Shown one piece after another: positions 46,393-55,020 of a stretch of 64,000 nucleotides of DNA; positions within the stretch are counted from its first letter, which is position 1, and every line of letters starts with the position of its first letter. Source of the stretch: Candidatus Saccharimonadota bacterium (GTDB lineage Bacteria; Patescibacteriota; Saccharimonadia; Saccharimonadales; Saccharimonadaceae); assembly GCA_028286285.1 (NCBI GenBank), contig JAQBRV010000004.1, forward strand, positions 62,001-126,000, in the 5' to 3' direction. The notes beneath the pieces were generated by a model that worked only from the letters and a program-made list of their open reading frames with translations, was not told the DNA's origin and did not search any database. The translations under genes and the position numbers were made by a program.

Positions 46393-46785
46393 ATGTCGAC
46401 AATAGACCAGCAATTCGTAGAGTATATCGTAAAATCACTCGTGGGACATCCCGATGACGTGGTAGTTGAACGTTTGATTGATGAAAAAGGTGTCCTACTG
46501 ACCCTAACCGTGAACCCAGAAGACCTTGGCCGCGTCATCGGTAAACGCGGTGTGACCGCACAGAGTCTCCGCACCCTCCTACGTGCGCTTGGCACTAAAA
46601 ACGATGCTCGCTACAATCTCAAAATCATCAACAATGATGATGAGCGTGAAAACTATACAATGTCATCAGACGACAGTAGTGACGAGCCTGTGAAAAACTC
46701 ATCAGATGAGCCTGTGGAAAACGAGTCAGACTTTGCAAAGAATTCTCGAAAAGAGCTTGCAGAACTCGATGATCTCGATATATAA
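46393..46785 (+). CDS. khpA: KH-domain RNA-binding protein KhpA
   Basis: The 130-residue product has a type II KH domain (residues 1-77) with the GRVIGKRGVTAQSLRTLL loop, as in KhpA/YlqC. A Ser/Asp/Glu-rich C-terminal tail of about 50 residues, including a repeated SSDEPV segment, is additional. KhpA acts in RNA metabolism and cell division in other bacteria. A GGAGG site precedes the start. Confidence 0.92.
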   Translation: MSTIDQQFVEYIVKSLVGHPDDVVVERLIDEKGVLLTLTVNPEDLGRVIGKRGVTAQSLRTLLRALGTKNDARYNLKIINNDDERENYTMSSDDSSDEPVKNSSDEPVENESDFAKNSRKELAELDDLDI

Positions 46786-46871
46786 TCATAACTAGTTCAA
46801 TAGATACTCTAAGAACTGCGAGAGAAGCTCATGCGAGCAAGCCACACCAGGTTTGAGAGCCTTATATGTTA

Positions 46872-46902
46872 TAAAAACCGCCTAAACTATGGGCGGTTTT
46901 TA
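46872..46902. terminator. Bidirectional intrinsic terminator
   Basis: AAAAACCGCC pairs with GGCGGTTTTT, serving khpA and the convergent gene at 46922. Confidence 0.9.
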
Positions 46903-46921
46903 TATTGTAGACAGTTGCAGC

Positions 46922-47242
46922 CTAGCCGAGGAAAAAGAAGTAACTAGCACCAGCGACGACACCAACCGTGACACTAGAAATAATGATCGCAAATTTGATC
47001 GCGGGATGATGGGATGTTTGAGTCGGCTTTGCTAACACGCCAGAACTCGGCTTGACTAGTCGACTACTGTCGGCTGTGCTCTCTGAGTCGCGATCGATAT
47101 TGGCATGCGTTTCGGGCACGACGACCGGATTGGGTGCGTCCTGTGGTTTTAGGAACGGATCGACAGGGTTCAGTGTCAGCTTCTTGGCTTGTGCCAAGAT
47201 ACGTGCCTCGTCGTTAATTGTCTGGTTTGGTTCAAACTCCAT
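46922..47242 (-). CDS. C-terminally anchored membrane protein, unknown
   Basis: The 106-residue protein has a hydrophilic N-terminus (about 80 residues) and one C-terminal membrane segment (IKFAIIISSVTVGVVAGASY). No family recognised. It is divergent from trmD. The ATG at 47242 is preferred because TATACT lies 11 bases upstream; the longer frame starts within that box. Confidence 0.65.
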   Translation of the reverse strand: MEFEPNQTINDEARILAQAKKLTLNPVDPFLKPQDAPNPVVVPETHANIDRDSESTADSSRLVKPSSGVLAKPTQTSHHPAIKFAIIISSVTVGVVAGASYFFFLG

Positions 47243-47313
47243 ATGCTTTAGCAAGTATACCATACGGGACGGTAGGATTGGTAAACTGCACCTCTATAAG
47301 GTAGACTAAAAAG

Positions 47314-47973
47314 ATGAGAAAAATACAAGTTATCACTCTGTTTCCTGAAATGTTTACTGGAGTACTGGGCAGCTCCATGATGTGGAAGGCTCAAAAAGAA
47401 GCAGTAGTGGAGTTTAGCATTATCAATCTGCGTGATTTTGGGATCGGTCCGCGCCAACAGGTTGACGATACTCCCTATGGCGGCGGTGACGGTATGCTCC
47501 TGAAGCCGGAACCTTTGTTTGCGGCGGTCGCTAAGGCTAAAGAGAGCGATCCAGAGGCGATAGTGATACTCACAACCCCTCGCGGCCAGCGCTGGAAGCA
47601 GTCGCTTGCCAAAGAGTGGGCGGATGACGGACAAGGTCTTATTTTCATCTGTGGTCGTTACGAGGGCTACGATGAACGGATCGTTAGCCTCGTCGATCAG
47701 CAGGTGAGTGTGGGGGATTACGTACTGACGGGCGGCGAACTGCCAGCGATGACGATTATCGATAGTATTGTGCGACTTATTCCCGGGGTGCTGGGCGGCG
47801 AAACTAGTGCAGAGATTGAAAGCTTTTCAGACGGTGAGACGTTGGAGTTCCCGCAATATACCAGGCCAGCCGAGTTTCAGGATATGAAAGTCCCCAAGGT
47901 GCTGTTGAACGGCCACCACGGTGAGATTGCCAAGTGGCGCGCCCAAAATTCTTTCAAAGCCGATCAACAATAA
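47314..47973 (+). CDS. trmD: tRNA (guanine-N1)-methyltransferase TrmD
   Basis: TrmD methylates G37 of tRNAs next to the anticodon. The 219-residue SPOUT protein has VDDTPYGGGDGMLLKPEP, the knot motif ICGRYEGYDERI, and IGDYVLTGGELPA-like VGDYVLTGGELPAM. Full domain order is present. Confidence 0.97.
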   Translation: MRKIQVITLFPEMFTGVLGSSMMWKAQKEAVVEFSIINLRDFGIGPRQQVDDTPYGGGDGMLLKPEPLFAAVAKAKESDPEAIVILTTPRGQRWKQSLAKEWADDGQGLIFICGRYEGYDERIVSLVDQQVSVGDYVLTGGELPAMTIIDSIVRLIPGVLGGETSAEIESFSDGETLEFPQYTRPAEFQDMKVPKVLLNGHHGEIAKWRAQNSFKADQQ

Positions 47974-48000
47974 AAAACTCCCCCACGAAAGGGGAAGTCT
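47972..48000. terminator. Hairpin terminator, stronger on the minus strand
   Basis: ACTCCCC pairs with GGGGAAGT. The T-run (six T) is on the minus-strand side; the plus-strand side is only TCTCTT. This suggests a minus-strand transcript upstream at 48002-48115 as well as trmD read-out. Confidence 0.65.
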
Positions 48001-48001
48001 C

Positions 48002-48109
48002 TTAGATGTTGTGGTGGATATCGTAGAGCGATGTGTCACATATTTCTGTGGTGTTTGTTTTTGTAACTTCGCTGTCTTTGATAGTACTTGACCCGGTCCT
48101 AAAGCACAA
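48002..48109 (-). CDS. Candidate short protein between trmD and 48155 (uncertain)
   Basis: A minus-strand frame of 35 codons from a TTG ends in EICDTSLYDIHHNI just before a minus-oriented terminator. TATATT (48115-48120) precedes the TTG by five bases, the leaderless spacing used elsewhere here. There is no ATG and the peptide is short, so this may equally be a small RNA or chance. Confidence 0.25.
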   Translation of the reverse strand: MCFRTGSSTIKDSEVTKTNTTEICDTSLYDIHHNI

Positions 48110-48142
48110 GCACAAATATAAAAAGTACAACAACTTTGATGG

Positions 48143-48148
48143 TATACT
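48143..48148 (+). promoter_or_regulatory. Leaderless -10 box of gene 48155
   Basis: TATACT with TGG upstream, six bases before the ATG. Confidence 0.7.
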
Positions 48149-48154
48149 AAGCAT

Positions 48155-48652
48155 ATGCAATTTGCGAAAGCCTCGAATGTGAAGAAGCCAAAACAACTGT
48201 CGGTCGTGGCGGCGTCACTGTATTTGGCGGGATTTTTTACTATCGCCGCGGTGTTGCAGCTGTTTGCATTTGAGTCATATCCAGGTGTTATTCAAAGCTA
48301 CGGGTTGCCATTTGCAGATGGCTTTGCCTTGCCTCTCGCAGCGCTTGTCGTTGTTCTTGAAGTCTTTGCGATACCGTATTTACTGTGGATGAAACTGAGT
48401 CCACCGATGCGCCTCGTGAGTATGATCAGTGGTTGGCTAGCACTCGCCTATTGGTTGGGTGTAGGGATTTGGCAAGGTATTGTCGATTTCACTATCGCGA
48501 ATGCTGGACTATTTGGTGCGAAGCTTTTAATGCCGCAAGGACGCTGGCTGGTTTGCTACTGCGCGGTCTTGCTCATCCTCATGATATACGTCGTTTGGAA
48601 CATGCCACCATCAGTGCTACGCAAGAAGCCGCTTGCAAAACCCACCCACTAG
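48155..48652 (+). CDS. Four-helix membrane protein, DoxX-like layout
   Basis: The 165-residue product has four hydrophobic segments (about 17-37, 54-74, 86-106 and 130-150) and a basic C-terminus. The pattern resembles the DoxX/MauE-type family (AGFFTIAAVLQLFAF, then a second helix with VLEVFAIPYLL). Function unknown. Confidence 0.65.
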   Translation: MQFAKASNVKKPKQLSVVAASLYLAGFFTIAAVLQLFAFESYPGVIQSYGLPFADGFALPLAALVVVLEVFAIPYLLWMKLSPPMRLVSMISGWLALAYWLGVGIWQGIVDFTIANAGLFGAKLLMPQGRWLVCYCAVLLILMIYVVWNMPPSVLRKKPLAKPTH

Positions 48653-48692
48653 CGATACGATAAGGTTATATTAAGCAAGTGGAGGTAAGAGT

Positions 48693-49244
48693 ATGGAACT
48701 TGTCAAGAAACTAGAAGTAACACTCGCAGGATGGTATAAGCAGGTACCATTTCATTTGCCAGTCGGCGGACGTAAATGGCTATCAGAAAACGTATGGTGG
48801 ATCGTGCTCATTGGTGTGATTGCGGGCGCGTTAAGCATTATCGCCAGTGTACAAGCTTTTTTGTGGGCCGAGCAGGTCTCGCGCCAATATCGTGAATCGG
48901 TTTTGTACTACGGCATTACGCCAACGGTGAACGATTCTATGGCAATGACAGTTGTATGGGTGAGCGTGTTGTTTTATGTCGCCGTCATCGTACTAGAATT
49001 GCTGGCTATTAGTCCACTCAGGGCGCGTAAAAAACGAGGTTGGAACCTGCTGTTTTTAGCGATGCTCGTCAGCGCCATCTCGGGAGTAGTGATAGCAGTT
49101 CTTCAGACAAGCGTCGGCAGCCTGCTCGGTACCGCTCTGGGACTAGCGATCGGTGGCTACTTCCTGTTTGAGATCCACTCTCACTTCGGTGGTGCACAGA
49201 CAGTCAAGAAGGCTAAACCAGCACCCCATACTGCGAAGAAATAG
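48693..49244 (+). CDS. Multi-pass membrane protein, unknown
   Basis: The 183-residue product has four hydrophobic segments (about 29-50, 84-108, 117-137 and 143-157) and an N-terminal amphipathic region. A GGAGG site precedes the start by seven bases. It lies 40 bases after gene 48155 and is probably cotranscribed with it. Confidence 0.7.
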   Translation: MELVKKLEVTLAGWYKQVPFHLPVGGRKWLSENVWWIVLIGVIAGALSIIASVQAFLWAEQVSRQYRESVLYYGITPTVNDSMAMTVVWVSVLFYVAVIVLELLAISPLRARKKRGWNLLFLAMLVSAISGVVIAVLQTSVGSLLGTALGLAIGGYFLFEIHSHFGGAQTVKKAKPAPHTAKK

Positions 49245-49264
49245 TAAACCGCTTTTCAAAAGAT

Positions 49265-49293
49265 GAGCCGTCAAATTGTGACGGCTCTATTTT
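49265..49293 (+). terminator. Intrinsic terminator
   Basis: GAGCCGTCA pairs with TGACGGCTC around AATTG, followed by TATTTTAT. Confidence 0.88.
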
Positions 49294-49389
49294 ATAGATG
49301 GTATTTATCGCGGGCTCAATAACAACGCCCTTGCTTTTTACGCGAAGAAAAGTAAAGATAGAAGGAGGAAAGTAAGGGATTACATAACT

Positions 49390-50532
49390 ATGAGACAACG
49401 CACGACTATCGTTTGGCTAGGCTCAATCACCGCGCTAGCACTTGCAGGAATTTCGGGATTGCTGCTCACAGACCAGACAACTATTTTTCGTGTTACGATA
49501 ATCTTATCAGTTGCGGCTGCGTTACTGAATCTATTGGCTATTCCGTTTTTCCTCGTTGGATTGAAACGTTTCAAGACCGAATTGCGACGGGCGTACATAC
49601 TGCTTTGTGTTGGGATTGGCATCTTTGGGCTTGCTCAAGTACAGTTGCCACTTGTTAATCTGTTTCACGCGAGTGCTTGGGTTAACACCGGCGCCGTGGC
49701 TGTACCGTATCTGATCGGTGTCATCTGTATATTTTGGGGTGTGCGGCTACTAGCTGGACTACTGTCGATCAAAACCCTCTGGACTTCGGGGTTACTGGCA
49801 CTATTCGCAACGGTAGTTGTCTCGCTAGCGGCCTCATTTTTGCCGCATGTCACCGTGGCGACTGATGAGCTATCGTACGACATAGCTTTGATGCTGAGCA
49901 TCTGGAATTCGGTATTTATAACCTTCGCCGCGGTACTTGCTTATAAAGTGCGTCAAAAGATTGGTGAGTCATATACCCACTCAATAAACTGGCTGTTTCG
50001 GGCGCTGGTGATCTTGTCGTTTGCTGGCTGGCATTATTTTGCTACGCAGCTCCTGTTTACCGCGGGTGATTGGTATTATGACTATAGTTTTGCTATAGTC
50101 CCGTTCTTAGCCGGAGCCTTTGCACTGGTGATCGCAGGATTCACTTTTGATTCGATTGACGTACGTCGCCGAGAGGGCGCCGTCATTCCGTTGCCTGCCC
50201 TTGCGACAGCACCGAAAGAAGCGCTGACAACAACACTATCACCATCACAAGAACTCGAGGTGGTGTTATATGTGACGAATCTCGTATCGAATCCGACTGA
50301 TATCGACACTGCGCTGAGCGAAATTCATCAGATCGCCTCGAGGACACAACTAGGACGAGCTCCATCGCTTGAAGACCAAAAGAGAGTTGATTCGATCTAC
50401 TTAAGGCTCGAAGATTACTTGCTGCATCGGGATCCGCTACGAGTGTTTACCCGCGATGAACTGCACGGACGTATCGCTCACAGATTTAGGCTTAGTAGCA
50501 CAGTCAAAACGACCCTATGGCCCCAGAGTTAG
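49390..50532 (+). CDS. Seven-helix membrane protein with cytoplasmic tail
   Basis: The 380-residue protein has about seven or eight membrane segments in residues 1-260 and a soluble helical C-terminus of about 110 residues (from APKEALTTTLSPSQELEVVL). The layout resembles bacterial sensor-type 7TM proteins, but no output domain is recognised. AGGAGG lies about 18 bases upstream, unusually far from the ATG. Confidence 0.65.
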   Translation: MRQRTTIVWLGSITALALAGISGLLLTDQTTIFRVTIILSVAAALLNLLAIPFFLVGLKRFKTELRRAYILLCVGIGIFGLAQVQLPLVNLFHASAWVNTGAVAVPYLIGVICIFWGVRLLAGLLSIKTLWTSGLLALFATVVVSLAASFLPHVTVATDELSYDIALMLSIWNSVFITFAAVLAYKVRQKIGESYTHSINWLFRALVILSFAGWHYFATQLLFTAGDWYYDYSFAIVPFLAGAFALVIAGFTFDSIDVRRREGAVIPLPALATAPKEALTTTLSPSQELEVVLYVTNLVSNPTDIDTALSEIHQIASRTQLGRAPSLEDQKRVDSIYLRLEDYLLHRDPLRVFTRDELHGRIAHRFRLSSTVKTTLWPQS

Positions 50533-50546
50533 CAGTAGCTTGAAGT

Positions 50547-50813
50547 TTATAGAGAAGCAGGATGCTGAACATCAGCTTGGAGCTCTCGAGCTAATGCTTG
50601 CGTATCAACATCTTCGGCTATAGCAAGGGCTGCGTTCGTTTCGATGATCGCTCGTATACAGTCATTGTACTGTCGGCTAATATCATTAAGGGCTACGCTC
50701 AGCGTCCCAAGTTCACCCTGTAGAGCTTTTCGACGGCGTATCAAAGCCTCCGTACCAAATAATTCAATAATTTCGCCGTTTGCGACTGGATGATGGATCA
50801 CTTCGACAGACAT
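50547..50813 (-). CDS. Small helical protein, unknown
   Basis: The 88-residue product is mostly helical and probably coiled coil (about residues 25-65). The ATG at 50813 has AAAAAGGTG a few bases upstream, which decides it over the longer frame. It is convergent with the gene at 49390. Confidence 0.55.
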   Translation of the reverse strand: MSVEVIHHPVANGEIIELFGTEALIRRRKALQGELGTLSVALNDISRQYNDCIRAIIETNAALAIAEDVDTQALARELQADVQHPASL

Positions 50814-50898
50814 CAGCACCTTTTTTAGATTGTTAAGCAAAGTATATACCTGGGGCATATACTTTACAATACGGATCTTGCTCGTACACTACTCAGGT

Positions 50899-51879
50899 TT
50901 ATTTACTGCTGCTCATCACAGCTTGAGCAACGGCTGTTAACGAATGTGGTCCGATACCTGTCGTGAAGATACTGTCACCAGGATTACGAGACTGGATCGG
51001 CATATTGACTGCAGTGCTGGTGTCGTTGAGGTAGCTGACATGGTCATAGCAGGTTGGTGCCTGTGGTGTGTTGGCGTAGTACCAGACCTTATGGATGTCG
51101 CCGCCAGCCAGAGTTGTTCCTATTGGCTTGTCGACGCTGTCGCAAGGTGAGCCGCCAATTGCTGTGTGGTCAGTACCAGCGGTCGTTGCCTGCGCATTCA
51201 ATCCTTGGGCGCGAAGCTCGGTCAGGAATGTGCTATTTGGCAGCATCTGCTGGCATTGAATACCACTAGGGCACCAGCTTATATTGTTGTAGCCATCGTT
51301 GACACCGTTAAAAGGTGTTGAGATGGTGACAGAATCTTGGACGTATAGGTAGGGTGGGAAGACGGGATTCTTAACCTGTACCTGGTACAACATCCAGTTA
51401 GTGATGAGGCCACCCATGGAATGCGAGACTACCTCGACAGTTTGACCCTTCGAAGAGTAGGTATCGTATATATACCACGCGAGCTGATAGGAAATGTGGC
51501 GGATGTCGGTATCATTCGTGTTACCCCCGGCCATGCCGCCCAATAAACCACTGTTTGCACCACTTGGGAAGTAGGCGCTAGGATTACCGTGTGTTTGAAT
51601 GTTGGAACCGCCACTGTCGCAAGCATAATAGTCGATGAAGTCGCTTTTACCAGTATGGCCATTGTTCTTTAGTACCGTCGAGGCTGAGGCGAATGTCTTG
51701 CTCGCATCGCCCTGCGGGCAAAGATTGAGGAGGTAGCCATGGACGAACAATGCGGGCGCATTCGCGACCCTGACCCCAGCAGCAATAGATGCAGGTGGGG
51801 GTGGTGGAGCGACAGGCGGCGCTAGGGGCGCAGCTGCAATGGTAAATGCTGTTAGTAACGCGGTGAGTCCATTATTCAT
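50899..51879 (-). CDS. Secreted lipase-like alpha/beta hydrolase
   Basis: The 326-residue protein has a signal peptide (about 1-19), a Pro-rich linker and an alpha/beta-hydrolase domain with the oxyanion motif FVHGYLLN and nucleophile elbow SHSMGG (Ser154). This is the pattern of extracellular triacylglycerol lipases and lipase class 2 enzymes. Six or more cysteines suggest disulphides. It could release fatty acids for an organism that cannot make its own lipids; that is inference. Confidence 0.82.
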   Translation of the reverse strand: MNNGLTALLTAFTIAAAPLAPPVAPPPPPASIAAGVRVANAPALFVHGYLLNLCPQGDASKTFASASTVLKNNGHTGKSDFIDYYACDSGGSNIQTHGNPSAYFPSGANSGLLGGMAGGNTNDTDIRHISYQLAWYIYDTYSSKGQTVEVVSHSMGGLITNWMLYQVQVKNPVFPPYLYVQDSVTISTPFNGVNDGYNNISWCPSGIQCQQMLPNSTFLTELRAQGLNAQATTAGTDHTAIGGSPCDSVDKPIGTTLAGGDIHKVWYYANTPQAPTCYDHVSYLNDTSTAVNMPIQSRNPGDSIFTTGIGPHSLTAVAQAVMSSSK

Positions 51880-51990
51880 CGGTTTAGTATCTCCTTAGTT
51901 ATAGAATTTACAATAACATATGAGTAAACAATTAGAAACAGTTTAAAGTTGAGGCTTCCAACTCGAATCTATACTGAGTATTATCTAATA

Positions 51991-52022
51991 ATAAAACACC
52001 GCTCCTAGGAGCGGTGTTTTAT
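51991..52022 (-). terminator. Intrinsic terminator, perfect palindrome
   Basis: AAAACACCGCTCC pairs with GGAGCGGTGTTTT with only TA between. It terminates the minus-strand gene at 52036. Confidence 0.88.
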
Positions 52023-52035
52023 ACTATCCGCATGA

Positions 52036-52242
52036 TTAGAGTTTGGTAACCCATACCACGATAGCGGCAGCGAGTGCTACTAAGACAAAGAATAGCCCTA
52101 ATCCAACTGGTGAGCCCCAGCTAAACCATGAACCCCAAGCACGCCAGTGACTCCAGTGTGCCTTTGACAGCTCACGCCACTGTTCATACTCTTCTTTGGC
52201 TTTTTTCTCTCGCTCGATTTGTTTTTCTTCGCGATCGGCCAT
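52036..52242 (-). CDS. Small membrane protein with charged helix
   Basis: The 68-residue product has a strongly charged N-terminal helix (EEKQIEREKKAKEEYEQW), a Trp-rich stretch (HWSHWRAWGSWFSWG) and a C-terminal membrane segment. AAGGAG precedes the ATG at 52242 by six bases, which decides the start. No family recognised. Confidence 0.65.
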   Translation of the reverse strand: MADREEKQIEREKKAKEEYEQWRELSKAHWSHWRAWGSWFSWGSPVGLGLFFVLVALAAAIVVWVTKL

Positions 52243-52443
52243 ATTGTTCTCCTTATTAGTTATCGACCAGCCATCTTCGATAGAATACCGCAAGTCTGTT
52301 TATGCTTTGGGCTAAAAGCCAGACCGCTTGGCGGATTTATTTCAACCTCATTATACATCATCAGACCAAATTAAAACTCAAAAACCAATCCCACAAGGAA
52401 TCGACTTTCATGGCTGGGGGTTGTGGATGTGTTTCAGGAAGAC

Positions 52444-52788
52444 TTATTTATCTACCGAAGCTTGAATGAGCTTTTTTAAGTTCTGCTCATCAATAGTCTC
52501 CCCTTCATGTAGATCGATGCCGCGCGATTTCTTTGAGTCTAAGCCATTATTAAATAATTTATGAGGGTCGTCGATTAAAGCACCGTTAAGGATGAAATTA
52601 TATTTGGTATGTGCTTTAAACGCTGACATCGCGAAGAACACCTTTCCTTCTACTAGAAAGACAGGAACGTTCCATTTCCAGTCTTCTTGTATCTCAGGCA
52701 CGGTATAGTGAATAGCTTGTCGAAAACGTACGAGGTTATTTTTTTGCCATTCAGGCAAAGAGTCTAGATATTCATCAATTTTAGTCAT
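52444..52788 (-). CDS. DUF1801 family protein
   Basis: The 114-residue protein has the DUF1801 core (YTVPEIQEDWKWNVPVFL, FAMSAFKAHTKYNFIL and RGIDLHEGETIDEQNL), a common small family that may bind a metal or act as a chaperone. It is divergent from the DUF1697 gene. Confidence 0.85.
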   Translation of the reverse strand: MTKIDEYLDSLPEWQKNNLVRFRQAIHYTVPEIQEDWKWNVPVFLVEGKVFFAMSAFKAHTKYNFILNGALIDDPHKLFNNGLDSKKSRGIDLHEGETIDEQNLKKLIQASVDK

Positions 52789-52835
52789 ATGTCTATCTTA
52801 TCAAACAAAAAGACTTCAAAGTTGGAGTCTTTAAG

Positions 52836-52841
52836 TATAAT
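52836..52841 (+). promoter_or_regulatory. Leaderless -10 box of DUF1697 gene
   Basis: TATAAT, six bases before the ATG at 52848. Confidence 0.7.
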
Positions 52842-52847
52842 GAAGAA

Positions 52848-53414
52848 ATGAATACATACGTGATACTTATGCGCGGCATCAATGTCGGCGGCAAAAATAA
52901 AGTACCGATGGCGGACCTCCGAAAATGCTTGGAGGGATTGGGATTTTCCAATGTCTTAACTTATATTGCTAGCGGTAACGTGATTTTAGAATCTGACACA
53001 CCCGCTGATGAGATAAAAGCTCAGATTGAACAGGCTTTACCCATGAGCTTCGAACTCGATAGCGAGCTTATCAAAGTTTTGGTGTTGTCGCGCAATCAGA
53101 TCCAAGCTGTCATCGATAATAAACCCGAGGGCTTCGGTGAACAGTCAGAGAAATATCACAGCGATGCCATTTTTCTGATGGGTATTGATGCAGCTCATGC
53201 TATGCCCGTATTTAATCCCCGAGAGGGGGTCGACAAAGTATGGCCAGGTGATGGCGTTGTCTACTCTGAGCGGCTTAGCTCCGAGCGCACCAAAAGCCGC
53301 CTAAGTAAAATCGTTGGTACGACGGTCTATCGGTCGATGACCATTCGCAGCTGGAATACCATAACAAAGTTGCTAGAAATACTGAAAAAAATTGATGTTG
53401 AGAGTGAAGTATAA
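52848..53414 (+). CDS. DUF1697 family protein
   Basis: The 188-residue product begins with the family signature YVILMRGINVGGKNKVPMAD and has YIASGNVIL and the C-terminal RSMTIRSWNTITKL. The family is widespread and uncharacterised. The mRNA should be leaderless. Confidence 0.92.
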   Translation: MNTYVILMRGINVGGKNKVPMADLRKCLEGLGFSNVLTYIASGNVILESDTPADEIKAQIEQALPMSFELDSELIKVLVLSRNQIQAVIDNKPEGFGEQSEKYHSDAIFLMGIDAAHAMPVFNPREGVDKVWPGDGVVYSERLSSERTKSRLSKIVGTTVYRSMTIRSWNTITKLLEILKKIDVESEV

Positions 53415-53578
53415 ATAAAAAGATTTCCGAAGATGACTTTTATGCTGTTTGCGCTTGGCTGAGGCAGATGGTGTGTTTCAGGAGAAAGATGCTACTTATC
53501 AAATGTTCTTTTCCAGGGATTAATTAGGTTTAGTATTTACTGCGTGCCGGGCAACTCTATTGAACCAAGTCGATTTGC

Positions 53579-53584
53579 TATAAT
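53579..53584 (+). promoter_or_regulatory. Leaderless -10 box of gene 53592
   Basis: TATAAT with TGC upstream, seven bases before the ATG. Confidence 0.72.
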
Positions 53585-53591
53585 TAACCGT

Positions 53592-54182
53592 ATGACAAAA
53601 ATAATTGCCGACATCACCGTTTCACTAGATGGATTCGTGGCTGGACCCGAGCAAAGTCTGGATAACCCATTGGGCAAACGCGGAGAGTTGCTCCATTACT
53701 GGATGTTCAGGGATGCCGAGCAAAATAAGCCGGAAATAAAACTATTAGGTAGTCACGAGGCGTATATCATGGGTCGGAATATGTTCGGTCCCGGTCGTGG
53801 CGAATGGGATTTGGATTGGAAGGGCTGGTGGGGCGGAGAGCCGCCGTATCACGCCCCTGTCTTTGTACTAACTCATCATAGACGTGAGTCATTGCAGCTA
53901 CAAGGGACGAGAATTACCTTCGTAAACGATGGAATTAATTCCGCTTTAGACCAAGCGCGCCATGCTGTAAAAGACGGCTCGATAGGTATAGCTGGTGGAG
54001 CAAGTACTGTCCGCCAATATATACTTGCAGGCTTAGTCGATGAGTTACGTCTCCACATATCACCCGTAATGCTTGGCTCTGGTGAGTATTTGTGGGAAGG
54101 GCTGGAACATATCAATTTTGAACAGATAGCCGGGCGGTCTACGAAACTCGTTACGCATATTAGTTACCGTATTCTAAATTAA
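53592..54182 (+). CDS. Dihydrofolate-reductase-like RibD C-terminal family protein
   Basis: The 196-residue product has ITVSLDGFVAGPEQSLDNP, AYIMGRNMFGPGRGEW and LVDELRLHISPVMLGSGEYL, the RibD_C-like reductase pattern. The ATG at 53592 is chosen because TATAAT lies just upstream; the longer frame would include the promoter. It is a paralogue of the gene at 38999. Confidence 0.9.
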   Translation: MTKIIADITVSLDGFVAGPEQSLDNPLGKRGELLHYWMFRDAEQNKPEIKLLGSHEAYIMGRNMFGPGRGEWDLDWKGWWGGEPPYHAPVFVLTHHRRESLQLQGTRITFVNDGINSALDQARHAVKDGSIGIAGGASTVRQYILAGLVDELRLHISPVMLGSGEYLWEGLEHINFEQIAGRSTKLVTHISYRILN

Positions 54183-54246
54183 TTGCATATGTATGCCTCA
54201 GCTGGGATGGGGGATATCGGCTAAAGTCTCCTCCGCTCAGACTATG

Positions 54247-54277
54247 AAAAAAGATTGAGCCGAAACTCAATCCTTTT
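54247..54277 (-). terminator. Intrinsic terminator after tRNA-Gln
   Basis: On the minus strand GATTGAG pairs with CTCAATC, with T-runs. It also suits the plus-strand gene ending at 54182. Confidence 0.85.
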
Positions 54278-54280
54278 TCA

Positions 54281-54355
54281 TGGCTGGGATGGAGGGATTC
54301 GAACCCCCGAATGCTGGTACCAGAAACCAGTGCCTTACCACTTGGCGACATCCCA
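54281..54355 (-). tRNA. tRNA-Gln (CTG)
   Basis: On the minus strand the acceptor stem TGGGATG pairs with CATCCCA, the anticodon loop TTCTGGT gives CUG, the T-loop is TTCGAAT, the discriminator is G and CCA is encoded. Confidence 0.95.
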
Positions 54356-54477
54356 TCAGTGCAGTAAAAATTGTACTATAAAGTAGCCGTTACCTCAAGG
54401 GTGCAGCTTGTTGGTGGAGCAAAAGCGGACACTTCGGGTGGCGTGTGAGTATTTTTCCGTAGTATACTGCTTATGTA

Positions 54478-54990
54478 ATGTATGAACTTCTCATCAAACT
54501 TGTCGCAGATGGTACCGTTGTCCTTATCGGATTGATTGCGATGTGGGCGTTCGTATTTCTCATCCCTCACAAGCAGAAGTTTGATGCCTATGCCCGCATC
54601 CTAATGGCCGGTTTGACTGCATTCCTTGTGGCCAAATTGATCGCTAGTATTTACCAACCCGCCATCGAACGGCCGTTTGAGCTGCTCGGTCAGGTGGCGG
54701 GTGCATCCTACCTCAATAATCCCGGCTTCCCGTCTGATCACGCTCTGTTTGCGATGACACTGACACTGGCAGTGTGGTTTGAGACAAGGCGAAAGAAATT
54801 GGCTATTTTTCTACTACTTCTAACGCTTGTGATGTGTGTCGGCCGTGTCTTGGCGCTGGTTCATACACCGCTCGATGTCATCGGGGGAGTCCTGATTGCC
54901 TGTACGGGTGCACTTTGGTATGAATGGCGGCCACTGACGATTCGAAAAAAGAAGCATAATGACACCCACTCGCATAAAACTCAAAAATGA
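54478..54990 (+). CDS. PAP2-family membrane phosphatase
   Basis: The 170-residue membrane protein has four or five hydrophobic segments and the phosphatase motifs NPGFPSDHALF (SDH, in place of PSGH) and GRVLALVHTPLDVIGG (catalytic His). Such enzymes act on undecaprenyl diphosphate or phosphatidate at the outer membrane face. TATACT lies nine bases before the ATG. Confidence 0.87.
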   Translation: MYELLIKLVADGTVVLIGLIAMWAFVFLIPHKQKFDAYARILMAGLTAFLVAKLIASIYQPAIERPFELLGQVAGASYLNNPGFPSDHALFAMTLTLAVWFETRRKKLAIFLLLLTLVMCVGRVLALVHTPLDVIGGVLIACTGALWYEWRPLTIRKKKHNDTHSHKTQK

Positions 54991-55020
54991 TATACAATAT
55001 CCTTTAGTAAAGGAGTGCAT

